Source: Sipunculus nudus
Taxonomy: Eukaryota > Annelida > Sipuncula > Golfingiida > Sipunculidae
DNA: 64,000 nucleotides
NCBI GenBank assembly: GCA_026874595.1
Contig: CM049318.1
Span: 18,152,241 to 18,216,240, forward strand
Direction: 5' to 3'
Shown here: piece by piece, positions 52,301-59,535 of the stretch
How positions within the stretch are numbered: the first letter of the stretch is position 1
Layout of the letters: each line of letters begins with the position of its first letter
The notes under the pieces: generated by a model
Databases searched by the model: none
Told to the model about the DNA's origin: nothing
What the model saw: only the letters and a program-made list of their open reading frames with translations
Made by a program: the position numbers and the translations under genes

Positions 52301-55248
52301 AGAATCAACTCACTTTGGTAGTGACACGAGCACTTCCTCCGCTGGTCAGCCTCCTCCTGAGTTTTGTGTCTGTGATTGGTCGAGCTTCACTGCGTGGATC
52401 ACGTAACCATGAGATACGACTAGAAGCACCAGAGGACGCCACTGACAGGTCAGAACAGCTTGTGTTTGGCATTCGCTGATCACTCTCTCTTGTAGGCTTC
52501 CGTCTGAAATTTTTAAAAATGATGAATTAATCAATCAAAAAAGTCAACTTTGGTTTCTGAAGCTGTTTATTGGATTCTGTACAGCTACTAATATTCTGAG
52601 AATAGGAATGATGCTATAAGTGTAGAGTTAAAGAACTCTCAAATATGACCATAAGGAACAGGAAAGTTTCTGTAATCATCAAATGTGATTGTCATCAGTC
52701 CATATGCTATCCTTGTTGACTACATCATTATCACATAAATTGTGATGTCATACTTAGCACTCATTACAGTTTCCTTCACTGTGTGAAATAATTTGACTTG
52801 TTTTCAATCCATTATATTTTCTTTAATTTCAAAGACAGCTCTCCTTGTGGATGCTAAGTAAGAAATTCATTTTTGGTTTCATTTTAAAGATAAAACTGCC
52901 ACTAATCATTACAAATCTGAGGGGCTAAATTAAGGTGGTCCCTTTGGCATATATGCAGTACCAAATTATTAAACATACTAAATCTACAGGCATACTGTTT
53001 TGCTGTTGCAGACAAACAGGCACTTGTCTGTAATTCAGTAGCAAAATGATTGCTACCACTTGATACAAGATGCTGAAGTCCAAATCTAAGATCTCCAAAG
53101 ATTATGACTTTGAAAAATAAAATACTTTGAGATAACCAAAGATTTATATTTGCTATTTATTTAATCAAAATATTAATCAGGAAAATTGAGCTTATTGCCT
53201 ATAGACACTAACTAGGGTATTTGATTTACCAACTTGTTTTCCCCTGGATAAACTTGTATATATATAAACATACATAACCAAATACCCACTGACACAGCTG
53301 CAGAGAACACACTATGCTGAAAGCAGACAGCACGACTGCTATAACAATGTTACACTTGACTGGTCACATGACCCATCAGATGCAGGATGTAACATTGTGG
53401 TGCTATATGAAGTCAAGTATTACTGACTACATATGCTCAAACTCAAAGAGACCGCCCAACCTTTGATGAGGGAACAGAAATCACTTTTTTTTTCTAACCT
53501 GATGGAGGAAGACGCTGGCTCAACAGCTGCAATAAGAATTTTATGCTGTACTTATCTGACAATATTCAGCCTCTGTTAACACAGAATTCTTGAATGATTT
53601 CATGTAAAGAGCTAGCATATAGCATGATGAACAGAAATGTGGTTTCATGAGAAAGTGAATCATGATACATGATGAAACCTTGAACTATTCATGGACACGG
53701 AGACAGGTTTCTTTAATACTGGCCCTTCTAATATACATGGAACAACTAGTATAAAGAAAGTATATAGGCTTTGAAACCAACAGATGTCTGTTACATCCAT
53801 TACAGGTATGAGGGAGAATACTTTATGCCAAAGTGTATACTTTTGACATTTTCTAATTTGGGTAGGTTGGGGGAGGGGCAAATCAGTAGATATCATATCT
53901 GAAGATAAATAATGGGTGAATTTTTAAGAGCTAGAATGTCAACAAGAATAAGATCTGCATATTATTTTCAGACATCAAAATATCATAATTAATATGAAAT
54001 ATATATACAAATATATCAAATTTAAATTCTGCAATTTAAAAGTTTTATAATTTATGGAACATGAAAGACACTCGTGAATGAATGAAGAACACCATCTGAC
54101 AGCTGTCTGCATGTTGTATATTGTTAGATTTTTCTGTGTGATTGTAAATCTTGTGCGTTGCATTCCGACATGTTCCGTGCTTCACGCTCTCGTAACCTTG
54201 ATCAGATAAGTTGATGACAAGGTGACTAGCATGAGGTCATTCAGTGCAAGCTTGAACCACATTCAGTAGTGTACCCATATACTATTACATACAGGAATGT
54301 ATATCCATAATTGTGCTGTAAGGTCACTTAAAAAAAAGAATTCCTTAACATTTCTAACTACTTATAACAGTTATGTCAAATTCCTTTAACTTATTGTGTT
54401 AGGCATATTGTTCATCCAAGGTTTACTCAACTGATTTAATGTGATGCAATGCCCTCATGTCAGTGCTCCTTTTTAAGCTTTTCTAACAGAAGTAATCATT
54501 CCAGCACCAATTAAGTTCCAACAAAGTTTGGATTGCATTCCCTAGGTTATTTCAAGGTTTTTCAGGAACAAAAAAAAATTATTATTTTTATTCTGGATAT
54601 TTTATCCCTCTTACAGCTGTCTAATCCTTTAACATATCTGGATATTTTATCCCTCTTACAGCTGTCTAATCCTTTAACATATCCTTTTTTATGAATCAAC
54701 ATTTTCATGTATAAATCTAGTTTACAAAATATGATGAAATCTTTGTTAACAGTTTCAAGCCTGTTTTGTTCACTTGTTTTATATAAGTTCCCAATGTTAG
54801 TTACAATATTTATTTTTATTTCCTTATAACCTGTGTTTTTATCAATACAGAACATTTATTTTTTCAGAAACAGAAAAACAAATGAAAAATTCCCAAATCC
54901 TACATAGATAATGGTCAATTCCAAAACAACCTACCCCCCTTCCTTCTTTGAAATACTTAAAATAACTAAATTACACTTAAATCTATTAATGAATACCTCT
55001 TGGCAATACTATAAACCATATAAATTTTTAAGGCACTTAAAAAGGTCATACTTAAACAGAGTAGACTTGTACTGAGACAAACAAGGCTGAAACTGTAATA
55101 CCACTAAAGAAACTATTAAGGTAAACTTGATATAGGAGAAAGATGAGGACTTTCATCACCTTTCTTCTTCTGTTTGCTCATCTGGATGTCTTACATTCCC
55201 GAGAGGTCTGTAGATCAGTCCCAGAAACTTCCACAGTCCTGCTGGCAT
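25159..55248 (-). CDS. CCDC177-like coiled-coil protein (13 exons, 492 aa model)
   Basis: Thirteen exons on the minus strand, each with consensus acceptor and GT donor and compatible phase, join to 1,479 nt (492 residues plus stop). Layout: residues 1-30 short N-terminus; 31-112 Ser/Arg-rich, low-charge-pattern region; 113-440 almost continuous Glu/Lys/Arg/Gln-rich helix expected to form coiled coil; C-terminal tail ending STLTLG. Two blocks resemble human CCDC177 as I recall it: DEKILQRMLAKREEE near 113-127, and ARSSQLLRDELRR...MDKQAQL near 442-470, aligned without gaps at about 10 identities in 29. Vertebrate CCDC177 is longer (~700 aa) at its N-terminus. Function is unknown; no enzyme motif, signal peptide or membrane segment is seen. 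Further in-frame exons could have been missed. TCHP and CFAP53 fit less well by eye. Confidence 0.72.
25760..26370 (+). repeat. Tandem-core repeat, family E, copy 1
   Basis: Units share TTTTGACCTCTGACCTCATT-like blocks (25791, 25941, 26203), ATATGCATGGATTTT, GTTTCATGAAAATCCAT and AGTTATTG-AGT. The copy ends in AATTAAAGGACGGACAGCGG (26341-26360). It lies in the last intron of the coiled-coil gene. Confidence 0.6.
26444..26552 (-). CDS. Coiled-coil gene exon 12
   Basis: 1 + 36 codons; acceptor GTTTTACAG, donor GTAACT. Encodes LLSQEEMWREEIEAELALKD and AKSRAVMQDKAEAIAE. The first base completes the Arg codon begun in exon 11. Confidence 0.9.
26769..27273 (+). mobile_element. hAT-like MITE, 505 bp
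   Basis: The ends CAGTAATGTAG and CTATATTACTG are inverted repeats (10 of 11). Flanks GTAAAGGT (26761-26768) and GTAAAGGC (27274-27281) form an 8-bp duplication with one mismatch. The interior is full of AAGTCCAAGTCC/GACTTGAGTC motifs in both orientations, unusual for an intron and probably part of the terminal structure. Confidence 0.8.
27500..28421 (+). mobile_element. Tc1/mariner-pogo type MITE, 922 bp
   Basis: CAGTAGAGTGCCGT at the left and ACAGCACTCTACTG at the right are inverted (13 of 14), flanked by TA on both sides (27498-27499 and 28422-28423). Just inside, TTTTCAGAAATTTGG and GTTTTCGGAAATTC blocks form further inverted similarity. There is no transposase ORF. Confidence 0.85.
29025..29134 (-). 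CDS. Coiled-coil gene exon 11
   Basis: 36 codons plus AG; acceptor ACATGCAG, donor GTAAGC. Encodes TEERASEVATKNTLEKKKKA and QKERERWEQQQRNNMK. A Lys/Glu-rich helix. Confidence 0.9.
29195..29640 (+). repeat. Tandem-core repeat, family E, copy 2
   Basis: Three diverged units carry GTGACCTCTGACCTCATTAA, GTGACCTATGACCTCTTTAA and CTGTAACCTTATTAA, each followed by ATATGCATGGATTTTGC or a variant. It ends in TAAAAGTTAACAGACAGATGG (as two blocks), the counterpart of the GGAC tail at 26350. Confidence 0.6.
29814..29904 (+). repeat. 54-bp-period duplication of an exon end
   Basis: GACACCTACC...TTTCCTRTAAGTCTGCAG occurs at 29815 and 29869. The second copy is the 3' end of exon 10 with its donor. The first is a non-coding copy that keeps a GTAGGT donor. 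Use of the decoy donor would read into TAA within five codons. Confidence 0.7.
29878..29980 (-). CDS. Coiled-coil gene exon 10
   Basis: 1 + 34 codons; acceptor TATTTTACAG, donor GTAGGT. Encodes RELDKKIKKTRELQKQMEEE and MHMWQDELQTYRKL. A partial copy of its 3' end with a second GTAGGT lies 54 bp downstream. Confidence 0.9.
30602..30709 (-). CDS. Coiled-coil gene exon 9
   Basis: 1 + 35 codons + 2; acceptor ATAATTCAG, donor GTAAGT. Encodes DDLDNLRSAMEMRHSTVMSN and RDLTRRQKEHEIHLS. The split Gln codon is completed by exon 10. Confidence 0.9.
30857..31240. repeat. GC-richer segment bounded by a 15-bp direct repeat
   Basis: TTGACAGCTAGCCAC occurs at 30857-30871 and 31177-31191. The segment between is much more GC-rich than the intron around it, with open frames of 77 (plus) and 105 (minus) codons. 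I recognise neither protein. It is possibly a fragment of a transposon ORF or an inserted foreign segment. Confidence 0.4.
31908..34531 (+). mobile_element. Family A hairpin-ended element, copy 4 (complete)
   Basis: This is the reference copy. Left end: AACAAGGGACCTATGGGTCA then CGACACTCAGCTG. A unique ~1.2-kb left part follows, with a 22-bp palindrome at 32306-32327. Two tandem units have GTGCCATGG blocks at 33257 and 33931 (period 674). A (GGAC)n tract runs about 34445-34480. The hairpin at 34498-34526 has arms AGCTCAGATGAC/GTCAGCTGAGCT, then AAAAA. The left end and hairpin share GCTCAGCTGAC in inverted relation. There is no Rep/helicase ORF. Helentron/pearl-like by architecture. Confidence 0.8.
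34545..35259 (+). other. Probable left part of family A copy 5
   Basis: It shares ordered blocks with 20150-20640, including CCTTGAATCACT and a poly-G run (35131-35141). It lies between the hairpin of copy 4 and the unit at 35260. No coding potential. Confidence 0.4.
35260..37200 (+). mobile_element. Family A element, copy 5, split by a pogo-type insertion
   Basis: One unit (AAGTGCCATTGCCAAAGTTGG at about 35391) runs to 35575 and resumes at 36796 with TTTCCTGATTTTTT, as in other copies. It ends in GGCCGGACGGCCGGACGACGG (in two blocks) and a hairpin at 37167-37195 with arms AGCTCAGATGAC/GTCAGCTGAGCT. Confidence 0.75.
35576..36793 (+). mobile_element. pogo/Tigger-type non-autonomous DNA transposon, 1,218 bp
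   Basis: CAGTGGAACCCC and GGGGTTCCACTG are perfect 12-bp TIRs of the pogo type, flanked by TA (35574-35575 and 36794-36795). Subterminal blocks GGTCGTAATT(G/T)TGGGG recur at both ends, likely transposase sites. It sits inside family A copy 5, and paralogous copies show the empty TA site. No transposase is encoded. Confidence 0.9.
37200..37560 (-). repeat. Dispersed repeat R1, copy 3 (inverted)
   Basis: Read on the minus strand it has ATGTGATTTCTGGCTTTA, TATATTAATGATCAAAGGGTAA, GTTGTGAAAAGTTCT and ATCAACAACATGTTTG, in the order seen at 6320-6450. It follows directly after the hairpin of family A copy 5. Confidence 0.55.
37561..38186. other. Intron sequence between exons 8 and 9, no feature
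   Basis: AT-rich intron without a repeat or exon that I can support. Confidence 0.4.
38187..38260 (-). CDS. Coiled-coil gene exon 8
   Basis: 24 codons plus TC, phase 0 to 2; acceptor TTATTTACAG, donor GTAAGT. EKKLRSYYTKKKHEERWQEL reads as helix. The split codon is completed to Ser by the next exon. Confidence 0.88.
38504..42037 (+). mobile_element. Family B hairpin-ended element array (~335-bp units)
   Basis: Left end 38504-38537 (ACAAGTGACCCAGGGGTCAT then GACGCTCAGCTGAC) matches family A. First come three ~166-bp half-units (TCTGGGG-GTA blocks at ~38800, 38965, 39135). Full units follow, marked by GGTGGCGCCACC or variants at about 39348, 39979, 40320, 40657, 41008, 41342 and 41677; most spacings are 334-351 bp. 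Full 3' ends with GGAC tract and hairpin occur internally at 39617-39703 (hairpin 39671-39699) and terminally at 41945-42037 (hairpin 42004-42032). A half hairpin GTCAGCTGAGCT is at 40978-40989. Open frames of 60-137 codons here are repeat artefacts. Confidence 0.8.
42190..43035 (+). repeat. 15-bp minisatellite (ATTACAGTTTGTAAC type)
   Basis: Roughly 50 diverged copies of a 15-bp unit ATTAC(A/T)GTTTGTA(A/C/T)C, most regular from about 42480 to 42960. As the unit is a multiple of three, it leaves long open frames on both strands (180 codons minus, 130 plus), rich in QTVM or FVPLQ. These are not genes. It lies beside exon 7. Confidence 0.92.
43056..43181 (-). CDS. Coiled-coil gene exon 7
   Basis: 42 codons, phase 0-0; acceptor TTTTTAAAG, donor GTACTG. 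Encodes EERKIQKEEKEKHQKEVAKE and then RQQVSLQRAQSMRSAREQQQ, a charged helix. The donor lies about 25 bp from a 15-bp minisatellite that fills the start of the next intron. Confidence 0.9.
43203..43791 (+). mobile_element. Possible hAT-like element
   Basis: The ends CAGGGTTCACAC and TTCTTTCCCTG are weakly inverted, with several CATGACTTTT/TTATGA blocks inside, a style common in old hAT MITEs. No target-site duplication is found, so the boundaries are uncertain. Confidence 0.35.
44394..45652 (+). mobile_element. TA-insertion DNA transposon (non-autonomous), 1,259 bp
   Basis: CTGTGGTTGCCTTTATATTG and its counterpart (minus-strand CTGTGGTTGTCTTCTTATTT) are imperfect ~27-bp TIRs, flanked by TA at 44392-44393 and 45653-45654. 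The interior has GC-rich patches and no transposase ORF. The 346-bp element at 59190 shares the terminal CTGTGGTTGCCTTT and is a related, shorter family member. Confidence 0.82.
45782..45835 (-). CDS. Coiled-coil gene exon 6
   Basis: 18 codons (EQKIIEQRHKAMQRKKSQ), phase 0-0; acceptor TTCTGCTGCAG, donor GTACTG. The donor is weaker than the others, which makes this short symmetrical exon a possible cassette exon. Confidence 0.85.
47305..47424 (-). CDS. Coiled-coil gene exon 5
   Basis: 40 codons, phase 0-0; acceptor TTATTTAACAG, donor GTGAGT. MAVEARRRQEEEAIIRQKEE and the following residues form highly charged helix. The ATG at the acceptor is internal, not a start. Confidence 0.9.
49481..49856 (+). 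mobile_element. TIR element, 376 bp, 5-bp flank duplication
   Basis: CAGGGCTCAACATTACC and TAAATTTCAAGCCCTG are inverted repeats with mismatches, flanked by GAGAG on both sides (49476-49480, 49857-49861). The TIR looks hAT-like, but the duplication is 5 bp, so the class is uncertain. It lies in the intron between exons 4 and 5, about 40 bp from exon 4. Confidence 0.6.
49897..50070 (-). CDS. Coiled-coil gene exon 4
   Basis: 58 codons, phase 0-0; acceptor GTCTTTTAG, donor GTGGGT. DEKILQRMLAKREEEAEM begins the helical part and resembles the start of the CCDC177 coiled coil. A polar interruption (SQTSWPGHSPVNSDDP) follows before the helix resumes. Confidence 0.9.
50071..52313. other. Introns around exon 3, no further feature
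   Basis: Apart from exon 3 and a short TA/TG microsatellite (50269-50298), no other exon with consistent phase or repeat was found. Confidence 0.4.
51674..51730 (-). CDS. Coiled-coil gene exon 3
   Basis: A 57-nt exon, phase 0 at both ends, encodes LPFGSPLDRYKSLPNVSRK. Acceptor is TTTTATGCCAG and donor GTGAGT. Being symmetrical, it could be skipped without loss of frame. It was found by matching splice sites because it is too short to stand out as an ORF. Confidence 0.75.
52314..52503 (-). CDS. Coiled-coil gene exon 2
   Basis: 1 + 63 codons; acceptor TTTCAG, donor GTGAGT. It encodes a Ser/Thr/Arg-rich, low-complexity region (SCSDLSVASSGASSRI, then LRRRLTSGGSARVTTK), probably disordered and phosphorylatable, before the coiled coil. 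Confidence 0.85.
53499..53526 (-). CDS. 28-nt candidate micro-exon of the coiled-coil gene
   Basis: TTCTTATTGCAG precedes it and GTTAGA follows. In the frame used by exon 2 it reads (x)VEPASSSIR and then continues RKPTRES, which looks natural. But it needs a preceding exon ending in phase 1, while the only first exon I can see ends in phase 2. Joined to that exon it gives a stop (TGA) within three codons. It is either a poison exon or part of a transcript starting elsewhere. Confidence 0.4.
54593..54682 (+). repeat. Perfect 45-bp tandem duplication
   Basis: CTGGATATTTTATCCCTC...TTTAACATAT occurs twice without a mismatch, so it is recent. It lies in the first intron of the coiled-coil gene. 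Confidence 0.95.
55160..55248 (-). CDS. Coiled-coil gene, putative first coding exon
   Basis: ATG at 55248 is preceded in frame by TGA TAA at about 55272-55267, so it is the first possible start in this frame. It encodes MPAGLWKFLGLIYRPLGN followed by an acidic EQTEEE end (29 codons plus AG), then donor GTGATG. Its phase-2 end joins exactly to exon 2, completing Arg. An internal GTAAGA at 55194-55189 could act as an alternative donor. Open frame, start and phase support it, but no homologue is known to me. Confidence 0.55.
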
Positions 55249-56959
55249 CCTGATTATCTTATCCTTATCTTCTTATCACAAGATATAGAAAACCTGGATG
55301 CACACATCTGTATACCTGTACTAGGTATTCCTACTTAGGAGACATATTATTAAGACTTTTCCTGGTAAATGTCAAGTGTTTGCTTCCTTTAGTAGCTACT
55401 TTTTTCCCTAGTAATTTCAAATATACATTGATAATGTCATGCCGATGTGAACGTAGACCCACTGATGGCAATATCTTGGTTCTGATACGGCTGCAGAATC
55501 TTGAACACACTAAGATGCTCAGATATTCTTACATAACCTCAAATATTATGTCTTTATAGTTTCTTTGGTTCATCACCCAAGAACTGACTGATGTATTTTG
55601 CTCAGATAAAAAATGTAATTACATATCTGAGAACCAGTGAGTTATATACATACTTGTACATGTCAATGGTTATACAGCTGGTACTTGTATGGAACAATAC
55701 TGTTATTGTTTTATCTCTCAGGAAGACAATTTTAGGAATACACTTTATCCATCCAGCCATTTAAAAATATTCCCCTTGGTTTTATTTATGCTCCCAAGAC
55801 AGTGGAAATCTTGCACTTCTAAAGTAGGTAAAGCGCTGTGTAAAGAGCATAGGTTTTATTCAGGATGGTCCAGTCAAATATTGTGAAAACTCTGAAGTTC
55901 ATACCTAAAACCAATAGATTCCATAGATGATCCGCCGGGTTACCATAACATGCAGTCTGTGCACTACTCTAATATCATCATCATCATCATGTCTGATGAG
56001 TACTGCTGTTCAAATACACAAAAATTAAATTATAATTTTCATTGCTCTCCTGTGTTGCAGATGTTAATTTTCCATCATAGCAGAAGCATCTAGTTTGGCA
56101 TATTTTACCACTAGTTATTAAACTTACCAGTGTTCCTTAATCATACCACATTCAGTTATCCTCAAGGTGTTCCATTTTCTGCAATATTTTTATGAATAAA
56201 TTTTTTGAATTAAAGCCGGCCTGCTTATTCTCATCATTTGAATAATTCATCTGAGGTAATTTGTAATATGTAATGTACATATACATGCATGTATATGTAT
56301 AGTCTTTGGTATCCATCCACCTGTCAAATTAATTGATGTTTCTTGTCAAAATACAGATACATCCCAAAATATTCACTTTCAACCACATTTCATGGCTAAA
56401 ATGCTGCTTTGATCTCAGCAAGAAACTCATAAATCCCCATAGACACTTGTTGAAAATCATCTCCAGTTGTTGTATGAATGAATGTCAAAAGAACATGGTT
56501 GGGTCAGGATCCTGTTCCTGTATTACTGTCACTTAGATGACTGACCCAGCCTTCTGACGATGAATCTATACAGAGCAAACCATACAGATCAGAGCATTAT
56601 GAAGTCAATACCAACAAAAGATGATCCACTGAGGTGCAAATTTCACAAACAGTTTAATGTTGAATGTCAACCAGATCTTATTGTCAGTCACTTTGTGAAC
56701 GCCGGTTGTGATACGACATGTGCGTGCATTGTCATCATTTCCTTTTGTACACTGTCTCCCTGTTACCTGTGTGTACATAAGGTCAGCACCACTTCCTATA
56801 TTATGTGTATTTAGATATATTTATACCAGGACTCAGGATGTAAGGCCACTCAAAACACATTTGTCTTTCATATCAGGGCTGAGATGAATTATAATATTTT
56901 CTTCAATATAAATATTCTTGAGAAAGATGCCTTAACTGCTAACTAGATCTCGCTGTAGC

Positions 56960-56961
<2 letters not shown>

Positions 56962-57014
<53 letters not shown>
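56962..57014 (+). repeat. (TA)n microsatellite
   Basis: About 26 TA units. A sequence starting CAGTAAAACCTTGCCTAACA follows immediately (57016), which resembles one TIR of a TA-inserting transposon; I find no opposite end within the window. Confidence 0.95.
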
Positions 57015-57018
<4 letters not shown>

Positions 57019-58599
57019 TAAAACCTTGCCTAACAACCATCTCCGTTTAGGGACCACCTCTAATTAACCACCACCTGTTCATGGTCCTAATTCCTTATTG
57101 CTCTTTATATAGGACCTCACTTAGACAACCACCTTGAAAATGCTACCACTTTATCGAGGTCCTATTGATGGTCATAATTATATATTATAAACAGTCATAA
57201 TTATATATTATAAACAGCATTAATATTATATAAAATTTCATAATTGCCAAAACTCATAACTCAAATTGAATGATGTTATAATTAAAACAGTCAGCAGATT
57301 TATCAAAACATACATATATGTATGAGTATATGTGTGTATATAATACATATCAGGGTTGTACCTCTTCTTGAATTTGTATACATTATCCAATGACCTCATA
57401 GTTGTAAATGTTAGAGGACCAACAAAGCGTTACAATTACTGTGTCTTTATCACAACTAGGTATACAATGACTAAACCACTAAAGGTCTGACCACCCATCC
57501 ATATAACCATATCTTTTGGTCATTCAAAGGATCTATCAAAAGACAAGCCAATATTATATTTCACTATAAATATAACAATTTTTAAAATCTTCACTAGATA
57601 TTTAATTCTGAATTAGTTTTTCTCTGGAGAATGACTCTTTGTTCCATAACAAATAAAGAAATTCCAATCCAATCAAATTTTACAAAATAAATTTTACAAA
57701 ATACATGTGCATATTCCTATAAACAAACCATTCCTCCACTGTGACCTGACGAGGTCACCGCCAGGTACATGTGGAGAGGAACAGGTAACACTTTACGGTC
57801 ACTTTGTTGTTGACAATGTTTGCCCGGTTGAGCTCTGTGAACCCGTTCATCATCGCTGCTGTGTGATTGTGTATTACCGAGTACTGATACCTGTTCATAT
57901 CGTCATGCTCTGACTTTACCTGTACATGTACATATACAGGTATATACTGCTTCATTGTTTGAGGTTCACCTGTAGCATCATATTACTGTCACTATATGTC
58001 AGGGATGTTTTACCTGATAGAATGGATCAGTGTGAATGGTCAGGTGTAAAAATAATAGGTGGCCCTGACCCCAAGAGGGTTACACCACCCCAAAACAAGA
58101 ATCCCTACCTTTACAAATGGTTACATATCCCTAGTTAGATACAAGCGAAGTGGCACATGTTTTTTTTTAATAATTACTATTATGTGCTGTGAGATTTCTT
58201 CTCTTTGCATGCTTTTGCTGTTATGAACAGCATAAACACCTGCATAACTAAGTTTTAATATACCAAATGCATATGAAAAAAAATTGTTATAATAAAAATT
58301 TAGGCACTTCAATGCCTGGTTTAGCAAACAGAAAAGTGCATAAGACTAAACCTTTTACATTAAAAAATATTTCAGGGAAAGATTTTGGTACTGAGGTGCC
58401 CTGTTGGGTCATATCATTTGATATGATTGATAAATAGTGAGGCTCTACTGTAAACATAAGTTTGTTCAGGCAAAGTCCCAATGTTTTGGTACAAGATAAA
58501 AAATAATGGAAGCCAATCTTTTAATTGCTATCCTAGCTACTATTCTGTATCTATAAATTCTATATAATTCTGATCTTTAAGTAACTGAGTTATTTTTGC

Positions 58600-58745
58600 A
58601 AACTTCATTCTGTCCTATTACAAACATAATTCTGTTCTTTTACCAACATAATTCTGTTCTTTCACCAACATTATTCAGTTCTTTTATAAACATTAGTCTC
58701 AATCTTCTTTTATAAACACCATTCAGTTCTTTTATAATATAAATC
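58600..58745 (+). repeat. ~25-bp degenerate tandem repeat
   Basis: Five to six copies of ATTCTGTTCTTTTACCAACAT-like units (as ATTCTGTTCTTTTA plus CCAACATA), diverging to ATTCAGTTCTTTTATAAACA. Confidence 0.75.
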
Positions 58746-59189
58746 TGTCACATGACTGATGCAGTACTTTTCATTAAGTGCAAAAAACATCAAATCCAGC
58801 ATTAACCATACTGACACATATATACCGGCCCTATTGCTTGTGGCTGACATGAGTGCATGTGCCCTCAGATATTTGAGCAGGCCACTCCTGTCTATGACTT
58901 AGTGTCTTCCTCACTAAAGGAAAAGCGATCGTCAAATAACCTGCCAAAATATTGAGAGTCAAAGGTATTGTAGATCAAAGCATTGCCAAGCGCATGCTAA
59001 CAAAATATGAAAATCTTTTGGCTGCACCCAAATGTCTGGTCAGACAACTGGTCTAACCAAACATGATAATCCCTTCACACTAGGTGTATCAAACAGGTAA
59101 TTCATCAGGTGGAGACACACAACATTGTATCACACATCGTGGAATATTGCAATAGTCATATCTGTATATGAATGAACTTAGCAAGGCTA

Positions 59190-59535
59190 CTGTGGTTGCC
59201 TTTTTATTCATGAGGGTTTATAAATTTTGCAATATTCATGAATGTGTTATAATCGCGAATACGAATCCCTGGGGAATAAGATGCCCCATCAAACATTTAG
59301 ATGACCTGTGAAAACAACCTCATTTAGAGCAGCCTAATGTGTGCCTGGTTATGAAACTGGCACAGACTGTGATACATATCGATTGTGATATATATATATC
59401 AAAGTCCTAATTTAATGACTGAACCAGAAATTAGACATGTATTGTAGGATTCTTTTCTAAACTTTAAATCAATCAAAACTTTCAAAATGAATAAATTGCA
59501 AAATTTCAGCCTCACGAAAATAAAGCAAACCACAG
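59190..59535 (+). mobile_element. TA-insertion MITE, 346 bp
   Basis: CTGTGGTTGCCTTTTTATTC at the left and its inverse (minus-strand CTGTGGTTTGCTTTATTTTC) extend, with mismatches, over ~40 bp (AATTTTGC at the inner ends). TA flanks lie at 59188-59189 and 59536-59537. Related in TIR to 44394-45652. Confidence 0.85.

Noticed and set aside
57016-57050. CAGTAAAACCTTGCCTAACA as a TIR of a TA-inserting transposon
   Set aside because: No inverted counterpart found downstream in the window, so an element cannot be bounded.
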